Part shown: piece by piece, positions 57,351 through 64,000 of the stretch
Layout of the letters: each line of letters begins with the position of its first letter
How positions within the stretch are numbered: position 1 is the first letter of the stretch
Position numbers and translations under genes: made by a program
Assembly: GCA_947652605.1 (NCBI GenBank)
Contig: OX393582.1
Span: 12,424,544 to 12,488,543, forward strand
DNA from: Elmis aenea
Taxonomy: Eukaryota; Arthropoda; Insecta; Coleoptera; Elmidae
DNA length: 64,000 nucleotides
Direction of reading: 5' to 3'
Notes under the pieces: generated by a model
Told to the model about the DNA's origin: nothing
Seen by the model: only the letters and a program-made list of their open reading frames with translations
Databases searched by the model: none

Positions 57351-58370
57351 TTTATAAAAAAAATTTAGCCACTTATAACGCAAAGATATACCTAGTCTGA
57401 TTTGAAACTTACCGTTCTGCACAGTTATAAAGGAGTGCCTGGACTTTGCAAAAATACGATAATCTGAAAAGTGGCTTGTTTTGAAACTAAACGACTCATA
57501 TTATGAAATTTAACTTTTTGTGACATTCTTTTACAGAAAGTTGTTGCACTGTGCTATTTCATAAGAATATTTAAAAACTTTTGAAATAATTTATCAAATA
57601 GTTCATTATTTTCTTATCTCAGTCGGGCTTAAGCCAATGATTGTTTATCTTGGTGTACGTGTTTATTATTTTTAACTCTAAATATTTGCAAACATTTAAT
57701 ATCTCACTTTCGTTTATCTGCGAAATTGCTCTACTTACGGCAGCACGAAACGCTATGATTTGTGGCATAATGGAAATAACTAATGCGACTTAATGTGTAT
57801 TTCTTCCTCTGGTGAATAAGCAAAATAATGATTGCATGATACGCTATCTTTTTTATCCACAGTTACAGTTGCTCTGTAATTATTTGCACGCATCTGCAAT
57901 AAAATTGCTCGTTATCACGAAATAGAAGAAAGTCTGATAACTGAACGTTATCGAGGTGATTAAAATTTTTAAGCGATTCCAAGCTGCTAACGATGTTGCT
58001 TTAATTTCGCTAAATGTCTTGAAACAGCAAAATGAGTTTAGGTTTTTTAAATGAGAAAATATCACCAAAGGAAGAACAAAACCCAGTTTCAAAAAAGCTT
58101 ACAATCTTAAAGTAGGTTAATGTGTTTAATTTTAATAAGGATATACACATACATTCATAATATTCGATAACATAATTGTAACAGCACTAAATAGGATTAC
58201 AATGGATTAATAAATGATATTTACTTAAATATTTCTTCTTTTTAAATCGGATCTCTTGTATCTTTGGGCGTCGAGGAATGTTTTTCTGGTTCTTTATTAT
58301 ACTTCTTTTTTTGTTTCTATCGTTGGCTAATTGAGATTAATCTCTTCAACTGACTCCTTTTTCTTTTAGT
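57351..58370. other. Gap without recognised feature
   Basis: The minus frame 58092-57880 has no recognisable motif. The T/C-rich part after 58230 leads into the 115-bp repeat at 58371. Confidence 0.35.
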
Positions 58371-58485
58371 ATCTACCTTATTTCCTTTTTTTTATATATG
58401 CTTGGTCTTCCTCTTATTTTCTTCCGTCAATCTTCATTGATGAATATCACAATTATGCGTACCTACTATCAGGCATGCGTTATAG
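58371..58485 (+). repeat. 115-bp direct repeat, left copy
   Basis: Matches 59215-59329 over 115 bp with about 10 mismatches and no gaps (shared: GTCTTCCTCTTATTTTCTT, GTCAATCTTCATTGATGAA, CAGGCATGCGTTATAG). The copies exactly bracket a truncated retrotransposon, so this looks like a very long target duplication. Confidence 0.85.
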
Positions 58486-59125
58486 AGAAACTTCATAGTG
58501 TCCGACAGCCAAGCAGCGTTAAAAGCTCTTGGCTGGTCGGAAGTAAACTCAGGACTTGTTCTGAACTGCATACGGGCACTCAACGTGCTAGAAAGCAGGA
58601 ATAATATTTAACTGGTGTGGTGCCCAGGGCACACTTATATACCAGGGAACGAGAAGGCAGATCGCTCCTAGCCAAAATTGGCAGCGAGACACCTTTCTTC
58701 GGACCAGAACCCGCAGTTGGCACATTCTATGGAACAGCCAAACGGTGTCTTAATGACATATTAGTACAGGGGCATAATGTTAACTGGAAAAAAGTTGCAG
58801 GACAAGTCCATTCTAAGGCTATCCTGTCAATGGTCTCTAAAGAAAAGACAAAAGAAATGCTCAGGATGAACAGAGCAGACCTCAGAGCAGCCACAGCACT
58901 CGTTACAGAACACTGTGGGCTAAACAGACTTCTACATAATTGGCTCTCAGAGAGCGATATATGCAGAGGATGTGGTGAATAAGAAGAAACTCCTCTTCAC
59001 GTGTGAAGGATTCACACCCTATCGGCATAGACTTCTAGGGATGGAAAAAGCCAACCAAGAAAAGTTAAGAAAAACACCCTTAAGGAAAATCCTGGTGTTT
59101 TTCAAAAACAGGGGACTTCTTTAAG
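58486..59125 (+). pseudogene. RNase H and C-terminal tail of non-LTR ORF2
   Basis: The frame runs FIVSDSQAALKALGWSEVN, a stop at about 58606, then LVWCPGHTYIPGNEKAD: the RNase H active-site blocks DSQAA and GN.KAD. It continues through an AKIGSETPFFGPEP segment to a zinc-knuckle start CRGCGE. A stop and frame change follow, then a tail with YRHRLLGMEK, ILVFFKNRGL and a stop near 59125. An RNase H domain after RT is a feature of the I, R1 and LOA groups. At least two disabling changes. Confidence 0.85.
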
Positions 59126-59214
59126 GGGCTATCACCAGAGGGTGCAATAGACCATTAGGTCGAAGTAGAGGATCTCGAAAGGGGACCACCTCCGCGGGAA
59201 TAATAATAATAATA
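58486..59214 (+). mobile_element. 5'-truncated R1/I-type non-LTR element
   Basis: 729 bp between two 115-bp direct repeats. It starts inside the RNase H domain and ends in an (AAT)n tail (59200-59215), a typical 3' end for I/R1-group elements. The 5' end is open directly from the first base, as expected for truncation during target-primed reverse transcription. Confidence 0.8.
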
Positions 59215-59329
59215 ATCTACCTTATATCCTTTATTTTATATATTCTTCGTCTTCCTCTTATTTTCTTTCGTCAATCTTCATTGATGAACATCCCAATTAT
59301 CCGCACCTACTTTCAGGCATGCGTTATAG
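59215..59329 (+). repeat. 115-bp direct repeat, right copy
   Basis: Right partner of 58371-58485, starting immediately after the (AAT)n tail of the retrotransposon. About 91% identical to the left copy; beyond TTATAG the two flanks diverge at once. Confidence 0.85.
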
Positions 59330-59479
59330 TTTCTGTAAAGGTTATTGTATTTCATTTTGATAGCGAACCAACTAAAATAACTGCAGAAAATCGCTATGTT
59401 TAGTTTGTTGTAGAAAATGGATCAGAAAATTTTTTCAAACATGGAAATTAATTTATTTTCCAACACTAAATAACTGAAA

Positions 59480-59730
59480 GAGTAGACATAATAACAAAAA
59501 TAAGACGCCACAGGGCGAGATGATTGGGACATGTCTTTAGAGCAGATAAGGGCGCCCAAATCAATACAGTGTTAAAATGGGATCCTGGAGGTAAGAGGAG
59601 ACGTGGCAGACTTAGGTCAAAATGGGTGCAGGAAGTGATAGACGATCTAAGCGGAGCAGGGGTTAGAAATTGGAAAGAAAAGGCAAAATTGAGAACAAAA
59701 CTGAGAAAAGTTGTTTTTAGTATAAGCTAA
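59480..59730 (+). pseudogene. Non-LTR ORF2 C-terminal tail
   Basis: After ITKIRRHRAR and a stop, the frame 59524-59730 reads LGHVFRADKGAQINTVLKWD, then PGGKRRRGRLRSKWVQEVID, NWKEKAKLR and a stop. The IGHV.R....PGGKRRRGR...W block is the standard C-terminal tail of insect endonuclease/RT polyproteins. It is a different element from those at 50.8 and 58.5 kb. 5'-truncated. Confidence 0.8.
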
Positions 59731-59792
59731 TAAACTGGGACTGATCCTCCCAAAATAAAGGATCTAGAAAGCTTTAACCCATTAGTGCATAG

Positions 59793-59810
59793 CGTCCGTT
59801 TAAACGGACG
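59793..59810. repeat. 18-bp perfect palindrome in piggyBac element
   Basis: CGTCCGTTTAAACGGACG. Sister copies are GCGTCCGTTATAACGGACGC at 60142-60161 (perfect, 20 bp) and GTCCGTTAAAACGGAC at 60412-60427 (two central mismatches). Their position at 16 bp from the left end, internally, and about 130 bp from the right end suggests protein-binding sites. Confidence 0.95.
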
Positions 59811-60175
59811 GTCACTTTTGAACTAATTTTAGTGCGGTAAACGTAATTACAAATATTTTGTCACTACAGATGTCTTTACCTATCTTTAGTTTTGCCGGAA
59901 AAAAATGTTGGAAGTGTATTTTACGTGTATCATAATGTTGGTGTTGCAATTTTTCAAAAATGGTGCCATCACTTTATCAAGCAAGTGGCACAGGGTAAGT
60001 ATTTAATTTATAATTTTTATTAATGACGATATTGCTATATTTTAAGGTTATTTTATTTTAACTATGACATCTACCTACATATTCAAGTGTATTTGAACGG
60101 AAAAAAAATATAAATAACGTTTGTACAATGTTTTTTATATTGCGTCCGTTATAACGGACGCTGTGCATTGCGTGT

Positions 60176-60402
60176 TGTTTAGCAGGTAATACGGGGATAC
60201 TGTGCAACGGTACGATACCGGATACAAGGACAAGTAAATGTCCTCTTCCAGAAAAAAAAAAGGTATGGATAAAAAGGCAAGAGGCTACTACGATTACCAC
60301 ACAGACGTTTCAAACAAAATATCACTCGTTAGACGGAAAGATAATAAGGTGGTTACTTGTATAACAAACTACGATGTTTGTATATGTGTCATGTTTACTT
60401 AG
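60176..60402 (+). pseudogene. piggyBac transposase fragment
   Basis: About 75 codons open to a TAG at 60400: NGTIPDTRTSKCPLPEKKKG, then RGYYDYHTDVS, then RRKDNKVVTCITNYD. The GT.R..R....PL, RG..D and (W)KDNK.V...(S/T)NY blocks are the distal catalytic region of DDE_Tnp_1_7 (piggyBac) transposases. The expected Trp before KDNK is Arg here. Everything upstream and downstream is deleted. Confidence 0.82.
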
Positions 60403-60562
60403 TAGCATAGTGTCCGTTAAAACGGACGGGCTGTATTTCGGAAAATAAAATTTACAAAATGTTTAAATTATTTTTTTCTATTTTATTTTACATCATATGA
60501 AACCCCTTTCCTATTTTTGACAAAAAAACTATTCTGGTAAACTTCATGCACTAATGGGTTAA

Positions 60563-61119
60563 AGCGGCTCAGCCTCCATATAAATATAATCTATTAATAT
60601 GTATACTAAATTGAATTATTAAAATAGGTGATGGAATAATATTTACTGTACTATTTTTAACAGAAATAAATATGTGGTAACAAACAAACTTTGTTTTAGG
60701 TAAGACACCTTCTTCACTTACCCAAATACTCACCGGCTTTTCATGTATTGGTAAGAAATTTTCTAGCATATTTTAGATTATTTACCATTTTAATTTAAGC
60801 AATTTTTACAATTTCTTTATTTTGATTATTGTTGCCCAAATTGTTTAACAAATTTGTAGTTCAATGTCCTAAGGGACTACAAACAAGAAATATTTTGTTC
60901 GTGTCTGATTCGTTTTTGAATAAATGTTTCAGCAGTTTAAATCCACTCAATAAATCATTCTACAAAAACTAAGCCCACTTTAAAATAGGGCAAAGTTGAA
61001 CAATCGTGAACTTTTGCATACAAAATTGTCATAGTACGGTGTGAAAACCTTTTTCTACGGGTTATTTTGGTGACGAATTCGTGCATGCCAATATTTGCAT
61101 ATTGTTGTTGTTTCGTTTT
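60563..61119. other. Gap without recognised feature
   Basis: No coding frame of note lies between the two piggyBac-like elements. The minus frame 60769-60569 has no motif. Confidence 0.4.
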
Positions 61120-61138
61120 TCAACCCTTTGTGCCCTAG

Positions 61139-61157
61139 TGGTTTCAGAGTGAAACCA
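61139..61157. repeat. Iterated 17-19 bp interrupted palindrome
   Basis: TGGTTTCAGAGTGAAACCA. Related copies are TGGTTATCGCGTGAAACCA (61189-61207), GGTTTCGGATTGAAACC (61481-61497) and TGGTTATACGGTAAAACCA (62031-62049). Most are preceded or followed by CCTAGT/ACTAGG, extending the symmetry. Confidence 0.9.
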
Positions 61158-61364
61158 TCTTTTTTTAAATTTATTTCTATATTCCTACTGGTTATCGCGT
61201 GAAACCACACGCTTCTGAGCACGTGTTAGTCATCCCTCTAGACAAATACAGCGTTACTATTGGCCGGATTACACTCGATATCATGCACTAATGCAATTTT
61301 GTAACTGCTCTGACATTTAGTGCACGTGCTCCTAGAATATTATGTATTTTTAGTGTTTGTAATC

Positions 61365-61700
61365 ATGGCAGGTAAGTTTTTATTATCAAAACTTTCAAAA
61401 TATGTTAAATCAATGTACTTGACATGCTTTTGTGCAAAAATTTTAAATCTATGTGCTTTAAATTTACGCACAAACATACCGGTTTCGGATTGAAACCACT
61501 AGGAAACATGTATTTTTTAATTTCAGAAAAAAAATCATATCACTTCAAAGAGTTGGAAGAAATGGAAGCAAATGAATTTTTTACTCTCTTAGAGAAATTC
61601 CTTCAGATAATGAATCCGACGTGGATAACATAATTGAAGATGAAGAAGAAAATGGCATAACCGAGGATAATTTATTTGATATAAATGCAATGCCCATTTT
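61365..61700 (+). pseudogene. piggyBac transposase N-terminal part with intron
   Basis: ATGGCAG at 61365-61371 abuts a GTAAGT donor. A TTTTTTAATTTCAG acceptor ends at 61526, and the frame then continues KKSYHFKELEEMEANEFFTL. A one-base shift near 61592 leads to EIPSDNESDVDNIIEDEEEN and GITEDNLFDINAMP. The acidic N-terminus is typical of piggyBac proteins. The 155-bp intron contains one of the palindromes. Exon structure is inferred from splice motifs only. Confidence 0.7.
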
Positions 61701-61779
61701 TTTTTTGCAAATGATACGAATCAAGATGTGGTTGAAGAGAACAGCGAAGATGATATTCCTTTAGTCTATGTCTACATAT

Positions 61780-61914
61780 GCCAATCCACAAAGTCACGGC
61801 GATGCGCTTTTTGCAGCAGCACTCAGGAGCCGCACATCTTCGTGCAGTATTTGTGATATTGGTTTATGCCTTAGTGAAAGAAAAAATTGTTTCTTGCTGT
61901 ATCACAAAAAATAA
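61780..61914 (+). pseudogene. piggyBac transposase C-terminal zinc finger
   Basis: KSRRCAFCSSTQEPH, then in a shifted frame SSCSICDIGLCLSERKNCFL and LYHKK before the TAA at 61912-61914. CxxC...CxxC...LC......CF..YH is the C-terminal Cys-rich domain of piggyBac/PGBD proteins. One frameshift near 61830. The central DDD catalytic domain that should precede it is absent. Confidence 0.82.
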
Positions 61915-62185
61915 ACTTTCTTTATGTAACGACTACATGTTTTTTTTTAATTGTATCTTCACTTTTTGAATGTATCTAAAGAATAAAATTTTTGTTATTG
62001 GTTTACTAATTTATTTTTATACTTTCCTAGTGGTTATACGGTAAAACCATGGGGTGGACGCTGAAATAACACCCCAATTTTTTTTAAAATTTTAGATTTA
62101 TGTTTTTTGAATTACAAATAATCATATTTTCATATATGCATTCGGATATAAACAAAAAAAAAGTTTCCAGGGAACAAAGGGTTAA

Positions 62186-62908
62186 ATGTTTTATCATTAG
62201 CACTTGTTGTACCTTCAATATTATTTACTAATTAGCAGGACGAATCTAAAAAATTTGCTTTACGATAAACAAGTATTTGGTTCCTAACTCAATTTAGTAC
62301 AATAATTTTATCGTGGATGTATCCCTTTGTAGTAGATAGCTCCGTTTAAAGCTAAAATACAGTACTTGACATAATTAATTACTGTAAGACGAAACAAAGT
62401 TTGACAATTAATTTATATTACGAACACGTTTTATATTGAGCAGTTTATAAATGATCCTGTAGCGTGTACAGTGAAAATTAACTAACAAGTTCGCTTAATA
62501 ATTATTAATACATCCTAATTATATTCGTGACGATGAAACAATGGAAGCTTTATCGTCATCAAAAATTACTTTTTTTCTAGATATATTTTAGAAATGTGTG
62601 TGTTAGAGTTACAATAAAGTGGAATAATAAAGACTCTTAAAAGATGTTTAAGTTATTTATTTAGGTGATAAACGTAATACAAATAACTGGTAACGAAATC
62701 AGGCTCAAAGCCTTATTCAATAAAATATGTACTTAATAGCTGCTTTTAGCTTATGTGCTCAATTTAAGAATGATAAACTACATGATTTTAAAGGCAGAGA
62801 AAAAATTTAGACAATAAGTTTTAGATGTCTATGCTAAATAGGTACTTGACTGAAAGGCGCAAGTTTTTGATTATTTTTATCACAAGGGATACTATTCCCA
62901 TTGATATT
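62186..62908. other. Gap without recognised feature
   Basis: AT-rich; no coding frame or repeat recognised. Confidence 0.4.
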
Positions 62909-62921
62909 ACCAACATGTGAT

Positions 62922-63851
62922 TTTTTTTTTTTTATTTAGTCATGAGTCCTTTTACTGTTAGGTGTAGGACTGTTGAGTTGTGTTGTGCTGATTTTTTTCC
63001 ATGTTTTTCTGTCTTGTGCTAGCCTTTTTATGTCTTTCCATTTAATGTATTCTTATTTTGTCTTTCCTATCTCTATTTTTGTCATTGTTAATATCTCGTG
63101 CTTTGATTGCTATCTGTTTTTCCTTATTCTTGTCCGTTTTCGTGTTGAGTTCGTGCCATTTGTTCTGTAACTTGTTTTCCGACCTTAGTTTTTTGGGTCT
63201 GTTTTTTGCTCTAGCTCCTCTTTCTCTTTATTCCATAGCCAGATGTTATCATTTACTATTAGTTTTTGGTAAGCTACTCTGACGTTCTTGCCTGTTTTTC
63301 TTTCTTTTTCTGCCTCTTCTCTGATTTTTCTTTGTATTTCTCTTTCTTTTACTGTTAGGTCATTGTCTATGTAAACGTTTTGACCCTTTAATCTGCTCTT
63401 ATTCTGCATTATCTTTATTTTGTCCTCCCATTTACTTATGGTTGCTATTGTCATGCTTTTTCCATATTTTTGACCCACCTCATACATCTGTTTGATATCT
63501 ACTTTGACTCCCAAATTTTGATCTAGAAATTCTTCCATACCTGCTGTCCCGTTACTTTTATCAAATTTTGCTCCCTTTATCACAATGTTATTTTTCTTTT
63601 CTTTTTTTTTTTCTTCTATTCTGTTTTCTAAACTGAGCATCTTTTTTCTAAGCTCTTCGTTTTCTTTTTTTGTTGCAATAAATTCCTCCCTAAATGCTTT
63701 TTGTTCTTCCCTTATCTTTTTAACTTCTTCCACCAATTGGTTAATTACTTTTACTAATTCATCCATTTGTTTTTCTTCTGTTGACTGAATGTACAAATCT
63801 AAAGTTGGTTTATTTACTTCTTTGGTTTTTGTTTGGTCTGGTGATCTGATC
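62922..63851 (-). mobile_element. Internally deleted non-LTR element, 13-bp TSD
   Basis: ACCAACATGTGAT occurs at 62909-62921 and 63852-63864, bracketing a minus-strand insert that ends in poly(A) (T-run at 62922). The insert joins an ORF1-like reading frame to the very end of an ORF2, with the endonuclease/RT region missing, so it is a deletion derivative mobilised by a helper. The sharp target duplication and long open frame indicate a recent insertion. Confidence 0.9.
62936..63040 (-). pseudogene. ORF2 C-terminal tail of the same element
   Basis: Minus-strand frame KWKDIKRLAQDRKTWKKIST..HD ending in a stop about 10 bases before the poly(A). The W......LAQDRKTW block is the usual ending of ORF2 in related insect elements. 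It follows ORF1 within about 150 bp, which proves a large internal deletion. Confidence 0.75.
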
Positions 63852-63874
63852 ACCAACATGTGATCATTATCCAA
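63185..63874 (-). CDS. ORF1 protein of a non-LTR retrotransposon (229 codons)
   Basis: An open frame of 229 codons. Residues about 30-95 form a charged coiled coil (VEEVKKIREEQKAF, KENEELRKKMLSLENRIEEK). About 95-185 resemble the RNA-binding RRM-like domain of L1-type ORF1 (NNIVIKGAKFD, FLDQNLGVKVDIKQMYEVG, IATISKWEDK, GQNVYIDNDLTVKEREIQRK). The first residues (MDNDHML) are encoded by flanking host DNA, including the target duplication, so the native start is lost; the element-derived part starts at 63851. ORF1p binds element RNA. The frame ends at 63185, just where a shifted continuation (NKLQNKWHELNTKTDKNKEK) begins, so the C-terminus may be frameshifted. Confidence 0.8.
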   Translation of the reverse strand: MDNDHMLVIRSPDQTKTKEVNKPTLDLYIQSTEEKQMDELVKVINQLVEEVKKIREEQKAFREEFIATKKENEELRKKMLSLENRIEEKKKEKKNNIVIKGAKFDKSNGTAGMEEFLDQNLGVKVDIKQMYEVGQKYGKSMTIATISKWEDKIKIMQNKSRLKGQNVYIDNDLTVKEREIQRKIREEAEKERKTGKNVRVAYQKLIVNDNIWLWNKEKEELEQKTDPKN

Positions 63875-64000
63875 ATATAAAAATTCTTTCTATAGTGGTG
63901 TATATTTGTATCATAAATAACTTTTTTAACTGTAGTTTAAAATTTTGCTTCGTATTTATTGGCAAGGCTGTAGACAGCGTGAGCGAACCTTGTCCATTTG
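63875..64000. other. Window end, nothing recognised
   Basis: Unremarkable AT-rich sequence downstream of the retrotransposon insertion. Confidence 0.4.

Larger units (their letters stand above)
59774..60562 (+). mobile_element. piggyBac-like element with CGTCCGTT palindromes
   Basis: TTAACCCATTAGTGCAT at 59774 and ATGCACTAATGGGTTAA ending at 60562 form inverted ends inside duplicated TTAA, the piggyBac target. 789 bp. Three copies of a CGTCCGTT..AACGGACG palindrome lie at 59793, 60142 and 60412. A transposase fragment is present on the plus strand. Confidence 0.92.
61120..62185 (+). mobile_element. piggyBac-like element with GTGGTTTC palindromes
   Basis: Ends are (T)CAACCCTTTGTGCCC at the left (TTAA decayed to TCAA) and ACAAAGGGTTAA at 62185. 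1066 bp. Four copies of TGGTT(T/A)(C/T)..(G/A)AAACCA lie at 61139, 61189, 61481 and 62031. It encodes the N- and C-terminal parts of a piggyBac-type transposase with the central catalytic part deleted. Confidence 0.88.

Noticed and set aside
63058..63282. Ser/Leu/Phe-rich plus-strand frames at 62973-63282 and 63585-63788
   Set aside because: They are antisense shadows of the Lys/Glu-rich ORF1 on the minus strand.

Overview
The window is AT-rich, intron/intergenic-like DNA from an animal, most probably an insect. The evidence for an insect is (TTAGG)4, the common insect telomere repeat, at 13.19 kb; insect-style mariner, piggyBac, hAT, Jockey and R1/I-type relics; and Helentron (HINE/DINE-like) ends. 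I found no intact host gene, tRNA, rRNA or CRISPR array. Nearly every recognisable coding trace is a decayed transposable-element protein, and most open frames are chance or lie inside repeats. A beetle would fit, but the sequence does not prove the order.

Dominant theme: many long-inverted-repeat (foldback) elements end in TACAGGG and are flanked by TA. I separate families A (3.48-4.68, 11.15-12.79, 21.53-24.20, 27.53-29.92 kb), B (11.89, 50.11, 53.50 kb), C (36.9-37.5, 47.45-49.60 kb), D (8.29, 39.20-40.30 kb), E (2.03, 33.19 kb), F (6.16, 18.93 kb) and G (27.92-29.11 kb). There is one protein-coding relative, M (43.20-45.30 kb), with ~290-bp terminal inverted repeats and a frameshifted DD41D-type IS630/Tc1/mariner transposase. 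A separate classical mariner (DD34D, mellifera-like) lies at 51.96-53.21 kb.

Other DNA elements. hAT: 0.74-1.71, 5.48, 12.84, 16.79, 17.22, 22.21, 25.0-26.0, 45.54 and 48.32 kb; those at 0.74, 17.22 and 45.54 kb have perfect 8-bp target duplications, and 16.79 kb matches at 7 of 8. piggyBac: relics at 59.77-60.56 and 61.12-62.19 kb, plus a lone end at 34.90 kb. They share TTAACCC ends and palindromic motifs that are iterated inside the two complete elements. Helentrons: 23.63 and 41.84 kb. A Drosophila-FB-like foldback built of 14-bp subrepeats with 9-bp flanking repeats lies at 35.83-36.59 kb. Unclassified foldbacks lie at 14.33-15.04, 20.06-20.47, 32.29-32.82 and 35.05-35.58 kb.

Retroelements are short, mostly 3' pieces: a Jockey-like RT (7.99-8.29 kb), an R1/I-type RNase H tail between two 115-bp direct repeats (58.37-59.33 kb), non-LTR ORF2 tails (40.84, 50.82, 59.48 kb), and an ORF1-plus-ORF2-tail insertion with a 13-bp target duplication (62.92-63.85 kb). 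A tRNA-derived SINE head is likely at 7.19 kb.

Elements are deeply nested (G in A, B in A, hAT and Helentron in A, hAT in C, D in Jockey), which gives a relative order of insertion. The remaining sequence (for example 8.6-11.1, 13.3-14.3, 15.0-16.8, 26.0-27.5, 33.7-34.9, 54.1-55.6 kb) looks single-copy and non-coding by eye; some stretches could be regulatory.
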